The notes beneath the pieces were generated by a model. It was not told where the DNA came from. It ran no database searches and worked only from the letters and a program-made list of their open reading frames with translations. DNA of 64,000 nucleotides from Candidatus Neomarinimicrobiota bacterium (lineage in GTDB: Bacteria; Fidelibacterota; UBA2242; B5-G15): NCBI GenBank assembly GCA_017656425.1, contig JACDNV010000001.1, forward strand, positions 266,132-330,131, read 5' to 3'. Shown here piece after piece: positions 9,517 through 19,983 of this stretch; positions within the stretch are counted from its first letter, which is position 1; the number at the start of each line of letters is the position of its first letter. Both the position numbers and the translations under genes were made by a program.

Positions 9517-11313
9517 TTATTTATCCCAGAGATAATAACATGTTTGAAAAACAACTCTATTCTTCTCTTTTATATCATATTTTCTATCAATTTCCAAATT
9601 CCTTTTATATGCCAGATTGAGTTCAAATTTATCATTAATATGACCTTTAAAAACTATGAAAAATCTGTGACCATTTCCATATAAATTTACCAGATCGATA
9701 TTATATGAGACTGAAGGCTCAACTATCGAAGACATAGATCCTGCCTTATTAAAATACTCAGAAATCCCGATATACACAATCCAATTCACCATCTCATACC
9801 TCAGGGATAACATCGCAAGTGTTGACTTTAATTCCTGTTTAAATAATTTCATGACAATGATATTCTTAAATAAAAATTGTTTCACTATCCTATAGTGAAT
9901 ATTAAACCTCATCTTTAAACTTTCATTCGGACTTGATGGATTGTCCCTGTATATATCCAGTCCAAAATTAACTTTTTTCCTAACAGGTATATAAATATAT
10001 AGTCTGTCCAACCTGCTCCACGTATCATCACTATCAAAGATACGCCTGTGGAAATCTAAAAAGAAACTTATATTAAAAATTTCAAATCTTTTCATAATCG
10101 AAAATAAAAATCCTTCCTCATTCACATTGTATGAGGAAAAATACTTTCTGCTTCTTCCCAGGCGAGAAAAGAGGTATGGATTCATCCTTCTATAACCTGT
10201 CGCAATTCTAACTCTATTTACATCCACCTTAATTCCCTCAATGAAAGAAATATATTTGTCAATCAACGCCACCTCTCCAACATAACTAACCTTATCAAAA
10301 GTCATCCGATGATAGAGTGATATATAACTATAATCATCATCGTTGCATAAAAATTCAATAACTTTATTATAGGTCATCTTACCAAATAAAATTCCACATT
10401 TACCAGCATTGAAACTTCTATTAAATCCTATACCACACAGATTTTCAGCAACTGCATTTTTAGAAATAATTTCACCTTGGCTCACATGATAACCTGATGT
10501 AATAAATTTTGTAACGGTATCGTTATTTACCCTTGCATCCAGATTCCGCTTGGAATAAAAAATTAAAATATCACCTGTTCTAAAATTTACTTTAGCAGCA
10601 ATCCCACTCAGAAAATGATCTTCACTATATCCTATATACTGTCTTACTCCTGATTTTGATATATAGATATTGTTATAACCATCCCTGACAAATCTAGAAA
10701 ACAGGCTATTGCTAAATAAAATCCCTGCTCCCCATTTTATCCTGTATGAACCAGCCATTAATTCACATCTATTGTGAAATACATTCAGAGAAATAGCGAA
10801 TTTATAACTATCAAAAAAGCTTTTCTCACCTTGATCCATTTCATTACTAAAAGCTGTAAATAGAAACCTGTCACTATATACAATTTGTTGTTTTATTTTA
10901 CTCAATGGATATTTATTTAAATAGTTATTATCCAAGGAAATGAAATTAATAATATCATATTTTTTATAATCATCTTTCCTGATTATGAAAAACAATCTTA
11001 TAACGGCAATTTCATTTTCGGAAAAACCTATTTTTGATAGATCGCTCCATTTACTAACTCCCGCAAATTGCTTCATATTTACTAAAATTTTATACTTCAA
11101 ATCCACACTAATAGGTAAGCCTAATATATCGTCCCTTGTAACCTCAGACAGAATAACCGGATTATTTTTATATTCATTTATAATATCCTCAAGCTCATCA
11201 GCACTAATATTTCCCTCATCCAGATAATCTACAATCTCTGAATAATCCTGTGATAGACCAGTATTTACAAAAATAATTAAAAGCAAAATAAACATAATTA
11301 CTTTAAATAACAT
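9517..11313 (-). CDS. Predicted outer-membrane beta-barrel protein with N-terminal helix-hairpin-helix
   Basis: A signal peptide (MLFKVIMFILLLIIFVNTGLS) is followed by about 90 residues that look like a ComEA-type helix-hairpin-helix pair (DDILGLPISVDLKYKILVNM and GVSKWSDLSKIGFSENEIAVIRLFF). After this come some 450 residues of alternating hydrophobic/polar strands rich in Tyr, Phe and Asn, such as RCELMAGSYRIKWGAGILF, ending in a strand with aromatic residues (NRVVFQTCYYLWDK). Proteins of this design occur in Bacteroidetes-like lineages, but I know of no assigned function. It lies between the PorV-like gene (overlap 16 bases) and the amidase (gap 4 bases), so it probably works in envelope assembly or transport. 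Function not assigned. Confidence 0.6.
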   Translation of the reverse strand: MLFKVIMFILLLIIFVNTGLSQDYSEIVDYLDEGNISADELEDIINEYKNNPVILSEVTRDDILGLPISVDLKYKILVNMKQFAGVSKWSDLSKIGFSENEIAVIRLFFIIRKDDYKKYDIINFISLDNNYLNKYPLSKIKQQIVYSDRFLFTAFSNEMDQGEKSFFDSYKFAISLNVFHNRCELMAGSYRIKWGAGILFSNSLFSRFVRDGYNNIYISKSGVRQYIGYSEDHFLSGIAAKVNFRTGDILIFYSKRNLDARVNNDTVTKFITSGYHVSQGEIISKNAVAENLCGIGFNRSFNAGKCGILFGKMTYNKVIEFLCNDDDYSYISLYHRMTFDKVSYVGEVALIDKYISFIEGIKVDVNRVRIATGYRRMNPYLFSRLGRSRKYFSSYNVNEEGFLFSIMKRFEIFNISFFLDFHRRIFDSDDTWSRLDRLYIYIPVRKKVNFGLDIYRDNPSSPNESLKMRFNIHYRIVKQFLFKNIIVMKLFKQELKSTLAMLSLRYEMVNWIVYIGISEYFNKAGSMSSIVEPSVSYNIDLVNLYGNGHRFFIVFKGHINDKFELNLAYKRNLEIDRKYDIKEKNRVVFQTCYYLWDK

Positions 11314-12098
11314 CCTACCCCATAATAAACGGTACCAGGTAATACCCCATGATTCAAATACGATATGGATACCTTAAGAAAACTCAGATTCAAACTGATA
11401 CCTGCTGAGAACCTATCCGGATATATCTGATAACCCGCTAATAAATCAATATACTTTATTGGAGATATTTTGTATCCCATTCTGAAAGTAAATGGATAGA
11501 GAATATCCTTGTACAATTCTAAGTAAAGACTTAAAACTTGCGTTACCCTGTAGTTTACTGCATAGTAAAATTCTTGAGGAATATTGCTATACATTTTCCC
11601 TTTCAAACCATCCTCTATATTGCGAAAGAGCACAGATATCAAAAGTTTTTTGTTTATATCATAAGCAAAGCCCATATCAAATGTAACTCTCATTGAGGAA
11701 ACATACTTTTTAACAATAACTTCATATACATTCAAATTAACACCGGTGGAAAAACTATCCACTATTTTTACTGATAATCCCATACTGAAGAAGCTTTCTA
11801 TATACAGATCGCCACCCATACGACTGCCTATAAATCTTAAATTCCACTTTTTCCCTCTATTTAACACAGCCACTATCTGATGAAACTTTAATTCTTTTAT
11901 CCCAAAAATGTTGCCAGTGTTAAAAGAAAACATAGAACCACTGGTAAAACTCAGTGTTGCAGGATTTAGAAAAGGTTCGCAAACAGATGAGACCCCTCCC
12001 AATGCCATAGACTGTGAATTAAAGTTTTGAACTTCGAAAGCTGGGAAAGTAAAAGAGTAGAATAAAAAATATACAGAAAGAAATTTCCATACTTTCAC
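11298..12098 (-). CDS. PorV/PorQ-like outer-membrane protein
   Basis: The 266-residue protein has a signal peptide (MKVWKFLSVYFLFYSFTFPA). Next is the motif SMALGGVSSVCEPFLNPATLSF, the N-terminal hallmark of the PorV/FadL-like family (ALGG ... NPA). The rest is a regular series of amphipathic strands ending in TVYYGVGCYLK. PorV-like proteins shuttle or anchor type IX secretion substrates, but the family is broad and this copy may instead be a structural barrel. It overlaps the following gene by 16 bases and comes directly after motB, in the same operon. Confidence 0.65.
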   Translation of the reverse strand: MKVWKFLSVYFLFYSFTFPAFEVQNFNSQSMALGGVSSVCEPFLNPATLSFTSGSMFSFNTGNIFGIKELKFHQIVAVLNRGKKWNLRFIGSRMGGDLYIESFFSMGLSVKIVDSFSTGVNLNVYEVIVKKYVSSMRVTFDMGFAYDINKKLLISVLFRNIEDGLKGKMYSNIPQEFYYAVNYRVTQVLSLYLELYKDILYPFTFRMGYKISPIKYIDLLAGYQIYPDRFSAGISLNLSFLKVSISYLNHGVLPGTVYYGVGCYLK

Positions 12099-12132
12099 TA
12101 TTTATCCTAATTATTATTGCCGCAACGAAAGA

Positions 12133-12810
12133 TTATCTTCGTGTCAGATCAGCATCAACGTAGATCTCTACACGCCGATTCTTTGCTCTACCTGTTGGAG
12201 TATTATTACTAGCAATTGGTCGAAATTCCCCATAGCCCATTGCACTGAAATATTTTTCCGGTATCCCTGTATTTTCTATCAGAAACTTTACAACATTTAA
12301 TGCTCTGGCAGTGGATAATTCCCAGTTATTTTTATATTTACCAGAACGTATAGGCAAATTATCGGTATGTCCTTCGACCCTGATTTCCACATCAAGATTG
12401 ATACCTTCTTTCTTCAGAATCCTTTCAAAACGATTAAGTTCGGGATATCTATCAAGGTTCAGCAGTCTTGACTGTCCTATTATGTAGCCAATATTTCTCA
12501 ATATTGGCTTAAATTCATTTTTTATTTCTGCTTCATTTATGTTAAAGACAATTGAACTACTCATTAATAACTTTACACCTTTGGTGTCTCTTGTGACTTT
12601 TATCAAATTCTTAAGCCTTGATTCCCTTATATAAGATTCTATATCTTTTTTTGTCTCATCAAGTAAAACATCTATTACCCTGTATATGTTGCTCTGTGCT
12701 TCATTAACAATTATTAGAGTAAGAACAAAAAACGTTAATAGGAGGGTAACCATATCAGCATATGTTATAGCCCAGAAGTTCTTAGGAGCCTCTATTTTTC
12801 TGTCAGACAT
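12133..12810 (-). CDS. motB: MotB-like stator protein with OmpA domain
   Basis: MotB anchors the ion-driven stator to peptidoglycan. The short cytoplasmic start (MSDRKIEAPKNFWAITYADM) leads into one membrane segment carrying the ion-binding Asp19 (TYADMVTLLLTFFVL). The C-terminal OmpA domain shows VEGHTDNLPI, WELSTARALNVVKFL and MGYGEFRPIASNNTPTGRAKNRRVEI. At 225 residues it is a short MotB. It overlaps motA by eight bases. No other flagellar gene is in the window, so it may power flagella encoded elsewhere or another process such as gliding or envelope energisation. Confidence 0.88.
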   Translation of the reverse strand: MSDRKIEAPKNFWAITYADMVTLLLTFFVLTLIIVNEAQSNIYRVIDVLLDETKKDIESYIRESRLKNLIKVTRDTKGVKLLMSSSIVFNINEAEIKNEFKPILRNIGYIIGQSRLLNLDRYPELNRFERILKKEGINLDVEIRVEGHTDNLPIRSGKYKNNWELSTARALNVVKFLIENTGIPEKYFSAMGYGEFRPIASNNTPTGRAKNRRVEIYVDADLTRR

Positions 12811-13645
12811 TATTTAGAGTCTCCTTTTCCCTTTCTTTCATAGGGACAAAGGTTATCAACTTTTCTTTGACAATAAGTGGGTGTTCTCTATTATGCAGGC
12901 ATAAAATTCCCTCAATCATTACCTCCTTAAGCATAATTTCTTCCTCAGACCTTCTTTTAAGCTTACCTCCAATCGGGATAAATAAAAGATTGGCTAAAAT
13001 TAACCCATAAAATGTCGTAAGTAGAGCCATCCCCATACCACCAAGCAATTCTTTAAATTGAGCCGTTATGTCAAAATTTATTGTTTCAAGAAGAGCATCT
13101 ATGCCACCCGCTACACCAGTAGATACTGTAAAATTTTTCAGCATTACTATAAGACCGATAATGGTTCCAACCATACCAAAAGCCGGTGCATATGTGCCCA
13201 TATAGAAAAATATCTCCTGCCCAAGCTGATGTCTCTTTCTCATATTCGACAGTTCAAGTTGAAGATAATTTCTTAATCTGTCGGGGTTCTTTTCATTAAT
13301 AGCTAATTCAAGTCCATTTCTCATAAAAGCATCTTCAATATTTGGCAGATCCTCTTCGAGTGAAACTATACTATTTTTTCTAACTTTATCTGACAATTTA
13401 ACAAATTGATCTATAACCTCTTCATATTTCAACTTTTCTCTCTTAAATACATTTTTCAGTACTTTGAATACACGCCATACAACCTTGAACGGATAATTAA
13501 CAAATGTCGCAGCAAGTGTCCCACCAAGCACCAGTAATAGAGACGGATAATCCCAGAAATAGTTTGCAGCACCCTCCTTGGCAAAAATCGCAAAAATAAT
13601 AAGACCAATACCACTAATAATTCCAAATAAAGTTGTTAAATCCAT
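12803..13645 (-). CDS. motA: MotA-like proton/sodium channel stator protein
   Basis: MotA forms the ion channel with MotB. The protein has four membrane segments in the MotA pattern: MDLTTLFGIISGIGLIIFAIF, WDYPSLLLVLGGTLAATFVNYP, then a cytoplasmic loop (KREKLKYEEVIDQFVKLSDKVRKNSIVSLEEDLP) with conserved charged residues, then YAPAFGMVGTIIGLIVML and GMGMALLTTFYGLILANLLFIPIGGKL. Its length of 280 residues is typical. It is cotranscribed with motB and lies downstream of the ftsB-like gene with a 33-base gap. Confidence 0.9.
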   Translation of the reverse strand: MDLTTLFGIISGIGLIIFAIFAKEGAANYFWDYPSLLLVLGGTLAATFVNYPFKVVWRVFKVLKNVFKREKLKYEEVIDQFVKLSDKVRKNSIVSLEEDLPNIEDAFMRNGLELAINEKNPDRLRNYLQLELSNMRKRHQLGQEIFFYMGTYAPAFGMVGTIIGLIVMLKNFTVSTGVAGGIDALLETINFDITAQFKELLGGMGMALLTTFYGLILANLLFIPIGGKLKRRSEEEIMLKEVMIEGILCLHNREHPLIVKEKLITFVPMKEREKETLNNV

Positions 13646-13678
13646 TATATTTACATATTAACTATCTATATTTTTTAT

Positions 13679-15312
<1,634 letters not shown>

Positions 15313-15313
15313 T

Positions 15314-15347
15314 CAAATTTATACTATTTGTCAATAATAGACAAATA
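15314..15347 (-). promoter_or_regulatory. Candidate eno promoter with inverted-repeat operator
   Basis: On the minus strand a TTG (15344-15342) is followed 20 bases later by TAAATTTG (15321-15314), which fits the Bacteroidetes-type TTG-N19-TAnnTTTG promoter. A perfect 8-bp inverted repeat, TATTTGTC and GACAAATA with 7 bases between (15325-15347), overlaps it and could bind a dimeric repressor. The promoter lies 29 bases before the eno start. The operator role is inference. Confidence 0.4.
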
Positions 15348-15435
15348 ACATCAAATAATCTTAAAAATGCTATATTCCAGTTTGAATATTAATTTAATTG
15401 CTTCTAATTTCCTTTGTTATATTGAATAGAACGCA

Positions 15436-16020
15436 ATGAAAATACTGATCTGCATAGCAGGTGAAAGAGAAATAAATATCAATATAGTTAAAAACCAGCT
15501 GAAAGATATATATTTAAAAATTAAATATACTGGCATAGGAGTAAAAGATAAGGAAAGCCTGAAACATTTTATCAAAAAAGAAAAGTTTTCACATGTTATA
15601 AATGCTGGAACAGCAGGAATAGTAAGTGACAAGGTCAATCTCTTCGATATTATCTTGCCATCAGTTTTTTATAGCTTTAAAGATGATAAGGTGATTTGCT
15701 GTGATTCTATATTTACTAAAAACATCAATAAAAATTGGAAAAGAGTAGGAATTATCACCGTAGATAAACCAATAACATCAATACATCAAAAAAGTGAAAT
15801 ACAAAAAAAATATATCGACGCTGGAATAGTTGATATGGAATCATATTATATTTCAAAAATTTGTAATGATTTGAATATCCATTTTATATCAATCAAAGTA
15901 GCTACAGACTACTGCAATACTGATACAACAAGAATATTTTACAAAAACCTATCAAGAATCAAAGAAATCCTTACCAGTGCTACTATAGAACTGATTAAAA
16001 ATTTGATAAAAAATGAATAG
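15436..16020 (+). CDS. Nucleoside phosphorylase / nucleosidase family protein (MTAN/MqnB-like)
   Basis: The 194-residue protein belongs to the PNP/MTAN fold. It starts MKILICIAGEREININIVKNQL. It has the phosphate/nucleoside loop HVINAGTAGIVSDKVNLFDIILP and the late substrate-binding block GIVDMESYYISKICNDLNIHFISIKVATDY, in which the Met-Glu pair binds the ribose and Asp contacts the base. It is shorter than typical MTAN (about 230 residues), which leaves the exact substrate (methylthioadenosine, S-adenosylhomocysteine, futalosine or other) open. Its stop overlaps the next gene by eight bases. Confidence 0.7.
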   Translation: MKILICIAGEREININIVKNQLKDIYLKIKYTGIGVKDKESLKHFIKKEKFSHVINAGTAGIVSDKVNLFDIILPSVFYSFKDDKVICCDSIFTKNINKNWKRVGIITVDKPITSIHQKSEIQKKYIDAGIVDMESYYISKICNDLNIHFISIKVATDYCNTDTTRIFYKNLSRIKEILTSATIELIKNLIKNE

Positions 16021-16870
16021 CGAACTTGTATCAGTGATAATTCCGACATACAACAGAGTTTCTTTCCTGACACGGGCTATTGAATCAGTATTAAACCAAA
16101 CCTACAGGAATATTGAACTAATTATAGTAGACGATGGATCAGAGGATAAAACGGAAAAAGTTATTAAAAAATATGCAGGATTATTAAAGTATATTCGCAT
16201 ACCACATTCCGGAGTATCAGCTGCTAGGAATACTGGAATAAAACATGCAAAGGGGAAATGGATATCATTTCTGGATTCAGATGATTACTGGCTTGAGAAA
16301 AAACTTGAAATACAAATGAATTATATGAAAGAAAACACTCATTATCTCATATCACAAACCGATGAGGTCTGGATAAGACATGGCAAGCGTGTAAACCCAA
16401 TGAATAAACATAAAAAATACGAGGGATGGATATTTTTTCAATCACTACCACTCTGCATTATAAGCCCATCAGCTGTGGTAATTCATAAAAAAGTTTTTAA
16501 AGACATCGGATATTTTGATGAGAGATTTCCTGTTTGTGAGGATTATGATCTATGGCTTAGAGTCACTTTGAAGTACCCTGTGGGCCTTATTAACGAAAAA
16601 CTTATAGTAAAAACAGGTGGACATTCCACACAGTTATCCAGAACATTCTGGGGTATGGATAGATACAGAGTACTGGCATTGGAAAAAATTCTCAAAGCTA
16701 GACTTGACGATGAAAAAAGGCTTGCAGTCATGAATGAAATTGTAAAAAAATTGAAAGTTTTATCGACTGGCAGAAACAAAAGAAAACATCTGCCTGATAT
16801 TTATAAACCAAAATTGGAGTATTATAAAAATGAACTCGAAAAATTTAAAAGTAAAATTGGTAAAATTTGA
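16013..16870 (+). CDS. Glycosyltransferase family 2
   Basis: This is an inverting GT-A sugar transferase that likely extends a surface polysaccharide or glycolipid. Clear motifs are SVIIPTYNRVSFLTRAIESVLNQTY, ELIIVDDGSEDKT, SGVSAARNTGIKHAKGKWISFLDSDDYW (the DxD metal site is SDD) and the acceptor-side FDERFPVCEDYDLWLRVTLKYP (ED is the likely catalytic base). No membrane segment is visible. The C-terminal 60 residues are a basic, charged helical tail. It overlaps the nucleosidase gene and the downstream ParB-like gene, so the four plus-strand genes from 15436 to 18859 look like one operon. Confidence 0.9.
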   Translation: MNSELVSVIIPTYNRVSFLTRAIESVLNQTYRNIELIIVDDGSEDKTEKVIKKYAGLLKYIRIPHSGVSAARNTGIKHAKGKWISFLDSDDYWLEKKLEIQMNYMKENTHYLISQTDEVWIRHGKRVNPMNKHKKYEGWIFFQSLPLCIISPSAVVIHKKVFKDIGYFDERFPVCEDYDLWLRVTLKYPVGLINEKLIVKTGGHSTQLSRTFWGMDRYRVLALEKILKARLDDEKRLAVMNEIVKKLKVLSTGRNKRKHLPDIYKPKLEYYKNELEKFKSKIGKI

Positions 16871-17750
16871 AAACCTAAATGTTGGAGATAGAGAGTTTGA
16901 TTTTTTTAAATTAAAATCCTCAAGGAGTTCTATCGTTCCTATTATCATTGAACCTTTAAATTTAAAATATAAAATAATCTATGGATACCACCTATTACAC
17001 ATTTATATTGAATACAGTTTTGACTCTATCCCTGCCATTTTACCGAAAACGGGTTCTATAAAAGAAAAAATTGTCTTTATCTTAAATTACCATCAAAAGT
17101 TTTTCAAACTATTTCCAACGGAGATATCAAGAATAGCTGGATACATTCTAAAAAACAAAATTGAAATAGATGAACAGATATTAAAAACACTAAGAATAAG
17201 CGATTATAAAAACAGAATTGATGAGATAGCAAAAATCAAGGACTTAAATAGAGTCATAACAGACTATCTCGATGAAAAGTTTGCTCCTATTAAAACATGC
17301 ATTTATACAGTCCGATTAGACAGTGAAGCAAGAAAATACGTGGAGAAATTAATAATAAAATTTAAACCCTCTCTCAGCATTTACAACGAAATAGCTCAAA
17401 ATCTTTACGAAATATCAAGAAGAGACAGTATTAAGGTGAGTAAGATTCTAACAAAGTACAAATTAAACAAGATGATTGAAAAAAGAGGTACAAATCTCGA
17501 AGAAATTAGAAAAGAAATTTACAGGATTCGTTATCCCACTATATCAAGATATAATAAAAATATAGAAAACTTAATAAGAAAGAAAAATATTCCTAAATAT
17601 ATAAAGATTAACTGGGATAAAACACTGGAAAAAAGAACTCTAGAGATTAATATTAAAATTGATGAAAATATTAAAGATAATAGATTAAAAGAATTTGTAA
17701 CAGATGATTTTTTAAAAACAATAAAATCTATTCAGGAAATTATTAGATGA
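16830..17750 (+). CDS. ParB-like domain protein, partner of SPL-like enzyme
   Basis: The first 75 residues resemble a ParB/sulfiredoxin-like fold: VKFENLNVGDREFDFFKLKSS, then VPIIIEPLNLKYKIIYGYHLLHIYIE and FDSIPAILP, matching the PiiV...yxlIxGxrRlxA...ipa pattern in degenerate form. The remaining 230 residues are lysine-rich and helical, with a segment (EISRIAGYILKNKI) in the place of the ParB helix-turn-helix. The ATG at 16830 lies inside the glycosyltransferase gene with no clear ribosome site. The stop overlaps the radical SAM gene by four bases (ATGA), so the two are probably translated together. A role as a partner of the downstream SPL-like enzyme is inferred only from this coupling. 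Confidence 0.55.
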   Translation: MNSKNLKVKLVKFENLNVGDREFDFFKLKSSRSSIVPIIIEPLNLKYKIIYGYHLLHIYIEYSFDSIPAILPKTGSIKEKIVFILNYHQKFFKLFPTEISRIAGYILKNKIEIDEQILKTLRISDYKNRIDEIAKIKDLNRVITDYLDEKFAPIKTCIYTVRLDSEARKYVEKLIIKFKPSLSIYNEIAQNLYEISRRDSIKVSKILTKYKLNKMIEKRGTNLEEIRKEIYRIRYPTISRYNKNIENLIRKKNIPKYIKINWDKTLEKRTLEINIKIDENIKDNRLKEFVTDDFLKTIKSIQEIIR

Positions 17751-18859
17751 TAAAAGTCTATGTAGAAAAAGAAACCTTACAGGAATACTGGACACAGGAA
17801 ATACTAAAATATTATAAAAACTATGAAATTATCAATTCCGAAGAGGAAATTTTTAATAAAATACAACCAGAAGAAATGAAAAATACTTTACTGGTAAAGA
17901 AAAGTAAGGGTGAAATAGTCAAAGATTGCCCTGGGACGCAGGAATCTTATCTATGCTGCGGATATAAGGTAATAAATCAGACAATAAATTGTCCTCTTGA
18001 TTGTTCTTACTGCATATTACAATATTACATAAATAAGCCTGTAACAATAATTTACACAGACTTTGAAGATATTTTTAAGCAGGCAGAAAAACTAATTAAA
18101 ATTATGGGGAAGAATATTTTAAGAATTGGGACCGGCGAATTATCAGATAGTCTTGCCCACAAGGGCACAATTGTCTTCGCAAAGGAAGCAGTGAAATTTT
18201 TTTCAAAGAAGAAAAATGTATTTTTTGAGCTGAAGACAAAAACAACAAACATCGATGAAATATTAAATGTGGAACACAATGAAAATATAGTCCTATCATG
18301 GTCTGTGAATCCAGATAAAATCGTAATGAGTGAAGAGAAATTATCAGCAAGTCTGTCAGCTCGTATAAAGGCGGCGAAAAGATCTATAGACGCTGGATTT
18401 CTTGTTGGATTTCACTTCGATCCAATTGTTTATTACAAAAATTGCGAAATTGACTATGAAAAAGTTGTTGATATGATATATGAGAATATCCCTCCTGAAA
18501 AGATTGCATGGATAAGCCTCGGTAGTTTAAGATACCCACCTGCAACAAAAGATAAAATCTCAGATAGGCATCCGGAAACCAAGATTATTTACCAGGAGAT
18601 GATAAAAGGACTTGATGGTAAGTTACGTTACCCACGTCCCTTGAGAACTATGCTATACAGGAAGGTCTATGATAAATTAATGAACGTTAATGAACCGCCG
18701 TTTGTATATTTTTGTATGGAAAGTAAAGAGGTATGGCAGGATATTATGGGTTGGTATCCAGAAAATAATGAAGAATTCGAAAACAGATTTGCAATAGAAT
18801 TATATAAAAGATTTAAGCATTCAGGCTTAATAAAACCCAAGAGAAAATTTAAATTTTAG
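17747..18859 (+). CDS. Spore-photoproduct-lyase-like radical SAM protein
   Basis: SPL uses an iron-sulfur cluster and S-adenosylmethionine to reverse a thymine dimer photoproduct. Here the cluster motif has the SPL-type spacing CxxxCxxC in INCPLDCSYCILQYYINKPVTIIYTDFED. Other family blocks are LRIGTGELSDSLAHKG, FFELKTKTTNIDEIL, LSWSVNPDKIVMSEEKLSASLSARIKAA and AGFLVGFHFDPIVYY, followed by PRPLRTMLYRKVYDKL. The length of 370 residues matches SPL homologues found in non-sporing bacteria, where the substrate is not established. It ends the plus-strand operon and faces the Nudix gene. Confidence 0.85.
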   Translation: MIKVYVEKETLQEYWTQEILKYYKNYEIINSEEEIFNKIQPEEMKNTLLVKKSKGEIVKDCPGTQESYLCCGYKVINQTINCPLDCSYCILQYYINKPVTIIYTDFEDIFKQAEKLIKIMGKNILRIGTGELSDSLAHKGTIVFAKEAVKFFSKKKNVFFELKTKTTNIDEILNVEHNENIVLSWSVNPDKIVMSEEKLSASLSARIKAAKRSIDAGFLVGFHFDPIVYYKNCEIDYEKVVDMIYENIPPEKIAWISLGSLRYPPATKDKISDRHPETKIIYQEMIKGLDGKLRYPRPLRTMLYRKVYDKLMNVNEPPFVYFCMESKEVWQDIMGWYPENNEEFENRFAIELYKRFKHSGLIKPKRKFKF

Positions 18860-18900
18860 AATATGAATTATGGATTTATAAAATTTTCCATCTATAAATT

Positions 18901-19473
18901 TTAAATCTTGATATTGTATTTCTCTCTTAATTGTTCATTTTCTAACAAATATTCTGCAATAAATACTCCGATGATTGTCTTTGAGTCCTTTATCTTACCA
19001 TCAAAAATCATTTCCACCACCGAATCAAGATCAATTTTTAGAACCTGGATATTCTCATCTGAATCAGGTCTCTGACCAATATATTCTAGATTATCTGCCC
19101 AAAAGATATAGAGTTTTTCATTAGTATAGCCGACAGAAGGATAGAAATAAAATATATATCTCAGTTCACCAATCTTATAGCCAGTCTCCTCTATTAATTC
19201 CCTTCGAATCGTCTCTTCTGGATTCTCACCTGGATCTATCTTACCTGCAGGCAGCTCAATCGTCACCTCTCTAACCGGATAGCGGTATTGCCGGACAAAG
19301 ACAATTTTCTTATCACCAAGATATGGAATTACAACAGAAGCACCAGGATGCTTTATATACTCACGAGCGGCTTGTCTTCCATCCGGAAGTCTGACCTCAT
19401 CAATATAAACATCAAGGAGCTTACCTGTAAATATTTTTTTAGAATTGACCTGTTCCTCATACAATTTTTTCAT
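18901..19473 (-). CDS. Nudix hydrolase, ADP-ribose pyrophosphatase type
   Basis: Nudix enzymes of this class hydrolyse ADP-ribose or related nucleoside diphosphate derivatives. The Nudix box is complete: GKIDPGENPEETIRRELIEETGY (G-x5-E-x7-REL-x2-EE-x-G). The N-terminal VNSKKIFTGKLLDVYIDEVRLPDGR and HPGASVVIPYLGDKKIVFVRQYRYPV are characteristic of the NudF/ADPRase branch. The length is 190 residues. Upstream on the same strand lies a strongly paired leader (19498-19588) that may regulate it. Confidence 0.9.
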   Translation of the reverse strand: MKKLYEEQVNSKKIFTGKLLDVYIDEVRLPDGRQAAREYIKHPGASVVIPYLGDKKIVFVRQYRYPVREVTIELPAGKIDPGENPEETIRRELIEETGYKIGELRYIFYFYPSVGYTNEKLYIFWADNLEYIGQRPDSDENIQVLKIDLDSVVEMIFDGKIKDSKTIIGVFIAEYLLENEQLREKYNIKI

Positions 19474-19497
19474 AATATCGACTTAAGGTTTATATAT

Positions 19498-19588
19498 GAG
19501 GGAGATGACCCAATTGGGAGGAGATCCCAAGGAAGGAGGGAGGTTTGTAGATAATAGCGGATAAGGCGTCCTCAAGGTCATCCCCCTC
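19498..19588 (-). promoter_or_regulatory. Structured leader upstream of Nudix gene, class unknown
   Basis: On the minus-strand RNA, 19588-19576 pairs with 19510-19498 in a 13-bp helix, all Watson-Crick except one G-U that would be an A-C mismatch on the other strand. This supports transcription toward the Nudix gene. Inside lies a second hairpin, TTGGGA-(TCTCC)-TCCCAA. The element ends 25 bases before the Nudix start. I do not recognise a known riboswitch class in it. Confidence 0.5.
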
Positions 19589-19983
19589 GCGGATTACCAA
19601 TTCCCTACAACAAATACCATAGGTAATATAAGGATTATTTAAGATTAATTCATAAAAAATTTATATGCGTGATAAAATGAGTTGAAAAAAATATATTTTG
19701 AAAAATTAAGCGCATTAGCAACCATTAGTATTTCATACCATAAATTATTCTAAGCAATCACTCTAATTTATAAATAGATATTTGTGAACTTTTATAAATT
19801 ATTACGTTTTTTATGACAAAATGTTCAGCATTTACCTGAATAACTTATTTCTAAAAACGTGGGGGCTTCAGGTACATAGTGGTACAGATCATAGTTAAGG
19901 TTAATCGGAGAGGTTAATGTATCTTTGCCGAGTAATTTATCGACTATTATTCGTAGAATCCCTATTCGGGAGAGGAGGCATAA

